DNA from: JASLBX01 sp036373915
Lineage (GTDB): Bacteria > Actinomycetota > Actinomycetes > Jiangellales > Jiangellaceae
Length of the DNA: 25,272 nt
Direction of reading: 5' to 3'
Assembly: GCA_036373915.1 (NCBI GenBank)
Contig: DASUUU010000008.1
Location: 1 to 25,272 of the forward strand
This document shows, piece after piece, positions 1-6,130 of the stretch. The notes below the pieces were generated by a model. It saw only the letters and a program-made list of their open reading frames with translations. It searched no databases and was not told the origin of the DNA. A program made the position numbers and the translations under genes. The first letter of the stretch is position 1. The number at the start of each line of letters is the position of its first letter.

Positions 1-29
1 CCACGCGAGACCGTAGGGTGGCAGGCGCT

Positions 30-527
30 ATGCCACCACTGTTTCGCCGTCCCGAAGCTCCACCCGGGTTGACGCTCGCGCCGGGCGAGCGCCTGCTGGC
101 CAGGGCCGAGTCGGAGATGGGCCCGATCGCCGCGACGACACACCACCTGATGCTCCCGGCCGACGGCGGGTTCCATGCGATCGGCTGGGAGAACGTCGAG
201 CGCGCCACATGGAACCGGGACGACGACCAGCTTGTCGTCGTCGAAACCGCACCCCTCGGCGCCAAGCCGCGCCGGCACCGCATCGGGCTCGGCGAGGCCA
301 CGAGCTTCCTGGACGTCGTGCGCGAGCAGGTCCAGGCCAGCGTGGTCATCAGCCGGCACGTCCCGATCACGGACGAACGCGGAGTTCGAGTCAGCGGCCG
401 GCGCCGACCCGGCCAACGCAGGTTGGCCTGGGTCGTCGCCGTCGACGCCGGGATCGACCTCGACGAGCCCGCCGTCCGCGCCAGGGTCGACGAAGCGGTG
501 GCGCAGGTGCGGGCCGAGGTCGAGTGA
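30..527 (+). CDS. Conserved hypothetical protein, PH-like fold suspected
   Basis: Protein of 165 residues if translation begins at ATG 30. An in-frame GTG lies at 18, but the purine-rich AGGGTGG at 15-21 is correctly spaced for ATG 30, so I prefer that start. There is no signal peptide or membrane segment, so it is probably cytosolic. The first ~110 residues alternate short beta-like strands (LTLAPGERLLARAES, then GWENVERATWNRDDDQLVVVE), a pattern reminiscent of PH-like domains; the C-terminal third is charged and helical. Function is unknown. It ends one base before the copA stop codon on the other strand, so the two genes are convergent with no room for a separate terminator. I recognise the type only as a conserved actinobacterial protein. 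Confidence 0.7.
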   Translation: MPPLFRRPEAPPGLTLAPGERLLARAESEMGPIAATTHHLMLPADGGFHAIGWENVERATWNRDDDQLVVVETAPLGAKPRRHRIGLGEATSFLDVVREQVQASVVISRHVPITDERGVRVSGRRRPGQRRLAWVVAVDAGIDLDEPAVRARVDEAVAQVRAEVE

Positions 528-528
528 T

Positions 529-2784
529 TCAGCGGGCCGGCGCGCCGAACCGGCGCAGCCGCAGGCTGTTGGACACCACGAACACCGAGCTGAGCGCCAT
601 TGCCGCGCCCGCGATCATCGGGTTGAGCAGGCCGGCCGCGGCCAGCGGCAGCGCCGCGACGTTGTAGGCGAACGCCCAGAACAGGTTGCCTTTGATGGTC
701 CGCAACGTGCGCCGGGCAAGCCGGATCGCGTCGGCGGCAACCCGAAGATCACCCCGGACCAGGGTCAGGTCACTGGCCTCGATGGCCACGTCGGCGCCGG
801 TACCGATCGCCAACCCAAGGTCGGCCTGGGCCAGGGCCGCCGCGTCGTTGACACCGTCGCCGACCATCGCCACGACCCGGCCGTCGGCCTGCAACCGCTT
901 GACGACATCGACCTTGTCGGCGGGCAGGACCTCGGCGATCACGTTGTCCGGTTCGATCCCGACCTCGGCCGCCACGGACCGGGCGACGGTCTGGTTGTCG
1001 CCGGTGAGCAACATCGGGCTCAGCCCGAGCGAGCGGAGTTCGGCGATCGCGGACGAACTCGTCGGCTTGACGGCGTCGGCCACCAGGAGAAGGGCTCGGA
1101 TCCGGCCGTCCCAGCCCACGGCGACCGCGGTCCGTCCGGCCGACTCGGCCCGCTGCCGAGCCGCCTCCAGCTCCGGCGTGAGCGGCATAGCCCAGTCTGC
1201 GAGCAGGGCGGGGCGGCCGACTACGACGCCGTGGCCGTCCACCACTCCAGTGACCCCGAGCCCTTCGGAGTTCGCGAACTCGGTCGGGGTCGGGAGCTCG
1301 CCGACCCGGGCGGCGGCGCCGGCAGCGATGGCTCGCGCGATCGGGTGCTCGGACGCGTGCTCGAGTGCGCCGGCGAGCCGCAGCGCTTCGTCGGGGTCGG
1401 TTCCCTCGGCGGGCACGGCGTCAAGCAGGCTCATCTCGCCGGTGGTCACCGTTCCGGTCTTGTCCAGCACGATCGTGTCTACCCGGCGCGTGGACTCCAG
1501 CACCTCGGGTCCCTTGATGAGGATTCCGAGCTGGGCTCCGCGTCCCGTGCCGACGAGCAGTGCCATCGGAGTGGCGAGCCCCAGTGCACACGGGCAAGCG
1601 ATGATCAGCACCGCGACGGCGGCGGTGAGCGCCATCCCGAGGGCCGCTCCCGTGCCGAGCCAGAACCCGAGCGTGGCCGCGGCCAGCACGATCACGATCG
1701 GGACGAACACGCCGGCGATACGGTCGGCCAACCGCTGCACGGCGGCCTTGCCGCTCTGCGCCTCCTCGACGAGCTTTGCCATCTGGGCGAGCTGGGTGTC
1801 GGCACCCACCCTGGTCGCCCGGACGACGATCCGGCCACCGGCATTGACCGTCGCGCCCACCACCTCGGACCCCGGCTCGACCTCCACCGGCAGCGACTCG
1901 CCGGTGATCATGCTCTCGTCCACGGCGGACGTGCCCTGCTCGATCACACCGTCCGTGGCGATGCGCTCGCCGGGACGGACGACGAACCGGTCGCCGACAG
2001 CCAGCCGCTCGATCGGAACCCGATGCTCGATGCCATCGCGCAGCACGGCCACGTCCTTGGCGCCGAGTTCCAGAAGGGCCTTCAGTGCTGCGCCGGCCCG
2101 CCGCTTGGACCTGGCCTCGAAGTAGCGACCCGCCAGGATGAACGTCGTGACCCCTGCGGCCACCTCGAAGTAGATGTTGTCGGCGCCCGCCGTTCGGGTG
2201 AGCGTCAGCGAGAACGGGTGGGTCATGCCCGGCTCGCCGGCCGTGCCGAAGAACAGCGCGTACACGGACCACGCGAACGCCGCCGATGTGCCCATCGAAA
2301 TGAGCGTGTCCATGGTGGCCGTGCCGTGCTTGAGGTTGGCCCAACTCGCCCGGTGGAACGGCAGGCCGCCCCAGACGAGCACGGGCGCGGCCAGGGTCAA
2401 GGACAACCATTGCCAGTAGGTGAACTGCCAGGCCGGCACCATCGCCATGGCGATGATCGGGACGGACAGCGCGGCGCTGACCAGCAGCCGGATCCGCGGT
2501 TCGCGAGTCGGGTCCACCGGTTCGGCGTCGCCGGGGGCGGTGCCCGCGGGCGGAGCGGGGAGTTCGGCCGAGTAGCCGGTCTGCTCCACCACATCGATCA
2601 GGTCCTCGACACTGACGGTGTCGGTGAACACGACGTGGGCCTTTTCCGTCGCGTAGTTCACATTCGCGGTGACGCCCTCGACCCGGTTGAGCTTCTTCTC
2701 GATCCGCGAGGCGCACGACGCGCAGGTCATGCCACCGATCTGCAACTCGATCTCCGAGCCGGTGACGATGCGATCAGTGGTCAT
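529..2784 (-). CDS. copA: Cu+-exporting P1B-type ATPase CopA
   Basis: Protein of 751 residues, usual length for a single-HMA CopA. It exports Cu+ from the cytoplasm using ATP. The N-terminal HMA domain (about 12-76) carries the metal site GMTCASC at 18-24. Membrane helices follow, then TGES (294-297, actuator), the transmembrane metal-binding CPC (397-399), phosphorylated Asp in DKTGT (441-445), SEHP (478-481, the P1B HP motif) and GDGVND (642-647). YN at 707-708 and the M-x-x-SS pattern at 729-733 in the last helices fit Cu+ specificity (P1B-1). ATG 2784 overlaps the upstream His-rich gene by 11 bp and has GGAGG seven bases upstream. It is the last gene of the leftward copZ operon. Every key residue I checked is present. 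Confidence 0.96.
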   Translation of the reverse strand: MTTDRIVTGSEIELQIGGMTCASCASRIEKKLNRVEGVTANVNYATEKAHVVFTDTVSVEDLIDVVEQTGYSAELPAPPAGTAPGDAEPVDPTREPRIRLLVSAALSVPIIAMAMVPAWQFTYWQWLSLTLAAPVLVWGGLPFHRASWANLKHGTATMDTLISMGTSAAFAWSVYALFFGTAGEPGMTHPFSLTLTRTAGADNIYFEVAAGVTTFILAGRYFEARSKRRAGAALKALLELGAKDVAVLRDGIEHRVPIERLAVGDRFVVRPGERIATDGVIEQGTSAVDESMITGESLPVEVEPGSEVVGATVNAGGRIVVRATRVGADTQLAQMAKLVEEAQSGKAAVQRLADRIAGVFVPIVIVLAAATLGFWLGTGAALGMALTAAVAVLIIACPCALGLATPMALLVGTGRGAQLGILIKGPEVLESTRRVDTIVLDKTGTVTTGEMSLLDAVPAEGTDPDEALRLAGALEHASEHPIARAIAAGAAARVGELPTPTEFANSEGLGVTGVVDGHGVVVGRPALLADWAMPLTPELEAARQRAESAGRTAVAVGWDGRIRALLLVADAVKPTSSSAIAELRSLGLSPMLLTGDNQTVARSVAAEVGIEPDNVIAEVLPADKVDVVKRLQADGRVVAMVGDGVNDAAALAQADLGLAIGTGADVAIEASDLTLVRGDLRVAADAIRLARRTLRTIKGNLFWAFAYNVAALPLAAAGLLNPMIAGAAMALSSVFVVSNSLRLRRFGAPAR

Positions 2785-3709
2785 GCGAAGCCTCCACGGT
2801 GAACTCGGCCCTTCGCACCGTGCCCTCGTGCTGGAACTCGAAATAGAGGCGGTAGGCGGCTTCGGACGGGACTTCGGTCACGAAGCCGACCTCAGGGCCG
2901 GGGCGGACGGAAGGATCACCCGGGTCGCCGTCCGGGTGGACGTGCAGGTATGCCAGGTCGCGCTCGCGCAAGGCCACCAGGTGACCATATGCGCCGAGGT
3001 ACGGCTCCAGGTCGGTGACTGGTTCGCCGTCGCGGCTGACGGTCAACGTGACCGGGCTGTCGGTGCCTGGCTCCAGGCGACCGGCCAGCTCGACCGTGTA
3101 CCCGTCGACCTCAGCGGTGCGCGCCGGGGCGGGAAGCGGCGACGGCTCGTAGCGACCGGCGACGAGCAGGTCGGCGCCCAGCGTCAGCCCATCGTCGGCG
3201 CCCGCCGGCGCGAAATCGGCGAACGCCCGGTAGGCACCGGCGCCGGCCAGTGTCAGTGGTACGGACCAGGTGCCGTCCGCGGAGAGCGTCGGGTGCACGT
3301 GCTGGTAGTCGGACAGGTCGCGGTTGACGACGATCAGGTGCAGGTCGGCGTCATGCTCGGTGGTGAAGTCCGTGATGGCCGTCCCGTCCGGGCCGACGAT
3401 GCGGAACTCGAATGGCTCCTCCCGGCCCGGCTCCGTGGGGTAGGAGAGCGGTTCGAGGGTGTACCCGTCGGCAGTGACCTGCAGCCCGCCCGGCTGACCG
3501 GCCGGCTCGCCGGTGGCATGGGCCTGGTCGGCATGCCCGTCGGCGGCCGGCTCGCCGTCGGCCTCGGCGTGAGTGTCGCCGCCGTCGTCGTGCACCTCGT
3601 CAGCGGCCGCCAGTCCGTCGATCCCCGACGTGCGGCCGATGAAGTAGGCGGCGCCGAGTACGACCAGCAGGACGGCTGCATAGGTGATCAGCTTGGCTAG
3701 TATGCGCAC
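2774..3709 (-). CDS. Membrane-anchored His-rich two-repeat protein of the copper operon
   Basis: Protein of 311 residues starting with GTG 3709, three bases after copZ and overlapping copA by 11 bp. An N-terminal hydrophobic segment (about 5-24) is either an uncleaved anchor or a signal peptide, putting the rest outside the cytoplasm. Next comes a His/Asp/Glu-rich linker (38-66) that could bind metal. The body is two homologous halves: each begins DGYT-(L/V)-E (81 and 202), passes through H-L-x-V-x-R-D-L and Y-x-HVHP (HVHP at 137-140 and 256-259) and ends in AYR-x-(F/Y)-F. It finishes with HDH. I know of no assigned function for the family. Position between copZ and copA suggests periplasmic-side copper binding or delivery; this is inference. 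Confidence 0.85.
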   Translation of the reverse strand: MRILAKLITYAAVLLVVLGAAYFIGRTSGIDGLAAADEVHDDGGDTHAEADGEPAADGHADQAHATGEPAGQPGGLQVTADGYTLEPLSYPTEPGREEPFEFRIVGPDGTAITDFTTEHDADLHLIVVNRDLSDYQHVHPTLSADGTWSVPLTLAGAGAYRAFADFAPAGADDGLTLGADLLVAGRYEPSPLPAPARTAEVDGYTVELAGRLEPGTDSPVTLTVSRDGEPVTDLEPYLGAYGHLVALRERDLAYLHVHPDGDPGDPSVRPGPEVGFVTEVPSEAAYRLYFEFQHEGTVRRAEFTVEASHDH

Positions 3710-3712
3710 GGA

Positions 3713-3919
3713 TCATCCGACGAGTTCGTAGCCGGCCTCTTCGACCGCGGCACGGACGTCGTCCTGGGCGAGCGGCTGCTCGGCGACGACGGTGACCTTG
3801 CCGGTGTCGAGGTCGACCGAGACCTCCGATACTCCGGAGAGCCGGCCGATCTCGGAACTCACCGCGCTGACGCAGTGCCCGCACGTCATGCCCTGGACCT
3901 GGTATGTGCTCGTGGTCAT
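3713..3919 (-). CDS. copZ: Copper chaperone CopZ (HMA domain)
   Basis: Protein of 68 residues, one complete heavy-metal-associated domain. The Cu+ ligands lie in GMTCGHC (10-16), followed by the usual beta-alpha-beta pattern (VSEVSVDLDTGKVTVVAEQP) and the closing VEEAGYELV. The family carries Cu+ in the cytoplasm to CopA. ATG 3919 has a strong GAGGAGG about five bases upstream. The start overlaps the stop of the upstream acyltransferase gene as ATGA. It leads the copper part of the chain, and a copper-type promoter lies just upstream inside the acyltransferase gene. Confidence 0.95.
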   Translation of the reverse strand: MTTSTYQVQGMTCGHCVSAVSSEIGRLSGVSEVSVDLDTGKVTVVAEQPLAQDDVRAAVEEAGYELVG

Positions 3920-5283
3920 GAGACCTCCTCGGTTGGGTTCGACTCGTAGGCTACACCGTACCCCCCTAGTGTATAGACGCAAGTCGGGGCGGAGCGCGTC
4001 GCACGGGCGGTCAGAGCGGGGCCGCACGCCAGCGCGGCAAGGCTGACGGCAACGGAGACGGACGGCATCAACCCGCCGAGAACGAGCCCGAAGAGCCCGG
4101 CCGTGGCCGCGAGGGTTCCGGCTCCGGCCAGCAGTGTGCCACCCGGGTTGGAACGTCTCGCTGCACTGCTCCCCACTCTCCCCGCGCCGCCCCCGTACCG
4201 CTCGAACCGGGACAGGCATGCTGCGAGCGCAGCCAGCAGCACGGCCAAGAGGGCACACCACACCGGGCGGCTCAGCCACCACTCGGCAGCTCCGGGACGG
4301 GGGAGTGGCACGTCGAGCCAGAGCACGACGGCGAACCCGCCTACGAGGACCGGGAGGTGCCAGAGGTACAGGGTCATCGCCATCGAGCCCACCAACGCGA
4401 CGGTGAACCAGGGCCGCGCCCGGTCCAGCCAGGCCGCCAGGGCAGGCCGTACGAGCATGAGACCGGCCACCTGCCCAGCGGCAAGGACCAGCAGGCACAC
4501 CGTAGGCGGCGCCATGTTCGACATCTCGCCCGGTAACCCGACCATGCTCAGCGGGTATGGCCCCGGCCCGGTGAGGATGACCAACAGGCCGATCGCCGCT
4601 GCAACGCACGACCACAGCACCCGCCGGGAAAGCCGCCTGAGCCTGCCGTCGGCGTACCAGAAGCCCAGCTGCTGCGCGAAGAGCCAGACGAACCCGAAGT
4701 TCAGATAGCCCACCGGCTCGTAGCCGAACCTGATCACGTCCGTGACGATGGCGAGGACGCCGAGCGTGGCGAGCGCGGCCACCGGCCGGTGCTCGTGCCA
4801 GGCCGCCAGCGCCGGTGCCAATGCGGTGACGAGCACGTAGACCCCGAGGAACCACAGCGGCCGGCCGAGCAGGCCACCTGCGGCCTCCGTCAGATCGGGA
4901 TCCAGCCCCACCAGAACAAGCAGGAACAGTAGGAGCGGCACCGCGGTGGCGAACACCAGCGTCGGGCGCACGAGCCGGCTGACCCGGTGATGTGCGTAGT
5001 TCGCGTAGCTCCCGCCGCGGCGCTGGACGCCGCGCCACGAGATCAGGTTGGCGAACCCGCCCGCGACGAAGAACAGCGGCATCACCTGTAACAGCCAGGT
5101 GAGGGGTTGCAGTGACGGCAGGTCGGCGAGCACGTTGCGGCCACGGATTCCCGACTCGGTGACGGTCACGGCCGCCATCAGCCAGTGACCGAGGATCACC
5201 ACGGCCAGGCTGGCGGCCCGGACGAAGTCGATCACCCGATCCCTGCCGGCCGGTGTTGCCCGTGCCGCGTCGCGCGGCTTCAT
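3916..5283 (-). CDS. Integral membrane acyltransferase (acyltransferase family 3)
   Basis: Protein of 455 residues, taking ATG 5283 as start because it overlaps the phospholipase stop codon as ATGA. The N-terminus has the family-3 signature: Arg/Asp in RDRVIDFVRA, then a His in VILGHW, followed by FFVAGGFANL after the next helix. About ten further hydrophobic helices follow. The family transfers acyl groups (O-acetyl, succinyl and others) to sugars, lipids or cell-wall components at the membrane; the substrate here cannot be told. The last ~25 residues, after the final helix, are encoded by DNA that also forms the copZ promoter, so that tail may be shaped by the regulatory sequence. Stop TGA overlaps the copZ ATG. 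Confidence 0.85.
   Translation of the reverse strand: MKPRDAARATPAGRDRVIDFVRAASLAVVILGHWLMAAVTVTESGIRGRNVLADLPSLQPLTWLLQVMPLFFVAGGFANLISWRGVQRRGGSYANYAHHRVSRLVRPTLVFATAVPLLLFLLVLVGLDPDLTEAAGGLLGRPLWFLGVYVLVTALAPALAAWHEHRPVAALATLGVLAIVTDVIRFGYEPVGYLNFGFVWLFAQQLGFWYADGRLRRLSRRVLWSCVAAAIGLLVILTGPGPYPLSMVGLPGEMSNMAPPTVCLLVLAAGQVAGLMLVRPALAAWLDRARPWFTVALVGSMAMTLYLWHLPVLVGGFAVVLWLDVPLPRPGAAEWWLSRPVWCALLAVLLAALAACLSRFERYGGGAGRVGSSAARRSNPGGTLLAGAGTLAATAGLFGLVLGGLMPSVSVAVSLAALACGPALTARATRSAPTCVYTLGGYGVAYESNPTEEVS
3955..3982 (-). promoter_or_regulatory. Candidate copZ promoter with CsoR-like operator
   Basis: On the minus strand a -35-like TTGCGT (3982-3977) and a -10-like TACGGT (3960-3955) are separated by 16 bases. 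The spacer and -10 contain TAC-ACTAGGGGG-GTA (3973-3959), a G-tract flanked by TAC/GTA half-sites. This resembles the G-rich operators bound by CsoR repressors in actinobacteria, where Cu+ releases the repressor. The predicted transcription start is about 30 bases before the copZ ATG. The element lies wholly inside the coding sequence of the upstream acyltransferase. No csoR gene is present in the window, so the regulator is inferred from the motif and the genes it would control. Confidence 0.6.
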
Positions 5284-5939
5284 CGACTCGCCCCGGGATG
5301 TGTGACCGCCACCGCCGACCTCCGCCGCCGCGCCCGCAACCGGCCGGCCAGTGGCGGACCAGCGACCGCCGCACCGATCAGCCCAGCTGCCACGAGATAC
5401 GGTGCGCCCGTTTCGGGCACCGGCACGCCCTGGCCCTGACGCCACGAGTTGGCGCGCACCGCGTACTCCGAGATCCAGGCCACGGTGCGGCACGCCGGCC
5501 CGCCGTCGATCGCGGTGCATTGCTCGTGCATCATGGCCGCGAGGCGGTCATCGATCGCCCTGCGGGCCCAGGGCCCGAGTTCGCCGCCGGTACGCGCCGC
5601 GTAGCGCAGCAGGTCGTACCCGAGATCGTGGTGCTCGCAGGCCAGGTTGAAGTCGAATGTCGTGGCACCGAACGCGGACGAGCACTCTCCCGCCGGCTTC
5701 ACCGGGACGCGAACCCGGTCCGGCGCCTCCAGGACGACGGGGTCGTAGCCCATGACGTCGCCGAAGTCGGCCGGGATGGCCGTGGCGGGATCGCCGTCGG
5801 CCAGGCCGGTGAACACGGCGACGGCCCGCGCCGCCGCCCGGTTCTCCGGGCCGTCGGTCTCCGGTTGGTGGAATCCGGCGCCGGTCATCGCGAACGCTGC
5901 GGCGATCGCCGCCAACGCGAGCCCCAGGCGTGCAAGCAT
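5280..5939 (-). CDS. Secreted prokaryotic phospholipase A2-like protein
   Basis: Protein of 219 residues from ATG 5939; a GGGAGGG ribosome site about ten bases upstream and the signal peptide (about 1-22) support this start over an upstream in-frame one. The catalytic segment is C101-E-H-H104-D105-L-G-Y, matching the C-x-x-HD-x-x-Y core of prokaryotic phospholipases A2, where the His-Asp pair hydrolyses the sn-2 ester. Four cysteines (86, 101, 141, 150) could form two disulphides, consistent with export. Residues 174-178 read VPETG, followed by a hydrophobic stretch (179-198) and RLRARRRR, a layout like a sortase sorting signal or a C-terminal membrane anchor. It is first in the overlapping chain with the acyltransferase and copper genes. 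The family is fairly sure; the substrate is unknown. Confidence 0.85.
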   Translation of the reverse strand: MLARLGLALAAIAAAFAMTGAGFHQPETDGPENRAAARAVAVFTGLADGDPATAIPADFGDVMGYDPVVLEAPDRVRVPVKPAGECSSAFGATTFDFNLACEHHDLGYDLLRYAARTGGELGPWARRAIDDRLAAMMHEQCTAIDGGPACRTVAWISEYAVRANSWRQGQGVPVPETGAPYLVAAGLIGAAVAGPPLAGRLRARRRRSAVAVTHPGASR

Positions 5940-5948
5940 CAGGTACTT

Positions 5949-5990
5949 CCCTCCCGTGCGTCGCCGCGCGGTTCGCGGCGATCGGGAGGG
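5949..5990 (-). promoter_or_regulatory. Two-stem hairpin masking the phospholipase ribosome-binding site
   Basis: An outer perfect 8-bp stem pairs CCCTCCCG (5949-5956) with CGGGAGGG (5983-5990). An inner perfect 8-bp stem pairs TCGCCGCG (5961-5968) with CGCGGCGA (5974-5981) around a five-base loop. Only a short asymmetric bulge separates the two stems. In the minus-strand transcript the GGGAGGG half of the outer stem is the Shine-Dalgarno sequence of the phospholipase gene, so the folded leader would hide it. It could alternatively act as a protein-binding dyad in DNA. The pairing is visible; the regulatory role is inferred. Confidence 0.55.
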
Positions 5991-6115
5991 CAAGCTATGG
6001 ACGCGCCCGCGGCCGGTCGTCACGCCGAAGGGCCGTCTCCCGGTGGCTCTCGGGTACTACGTCGGCGGGTGAGAATGCCCACCCCGGTACGACGACACTG
6101 TTGTGGCCGAGCCCA

Positions 6116-6130
6116 TACCCTGACCGGGTG
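6116..6130 (+). promoter_or_regulatory. Candidate -10 element for a leaderless kinase transcript
   Basis: TACCCT at 6116-6121 fits an actinobacterial -10 hexamer and would place the transcription start at or next to GTG 6128, the proposed kinase start. No Shine-Dalgarno sequence precedes that GTG. I see no convincing -35 sequence. Confidence 0.35.

Noticed and set aside
175..2802. An 875-codon plus-strand open frame opposite copA
   Set aside because: Its translation is rich in Arg, Gly, His and Asp with no domain, and it runs antisense to a complete CopA with all catalytic motifs. It is a GC-rich shadow frame.
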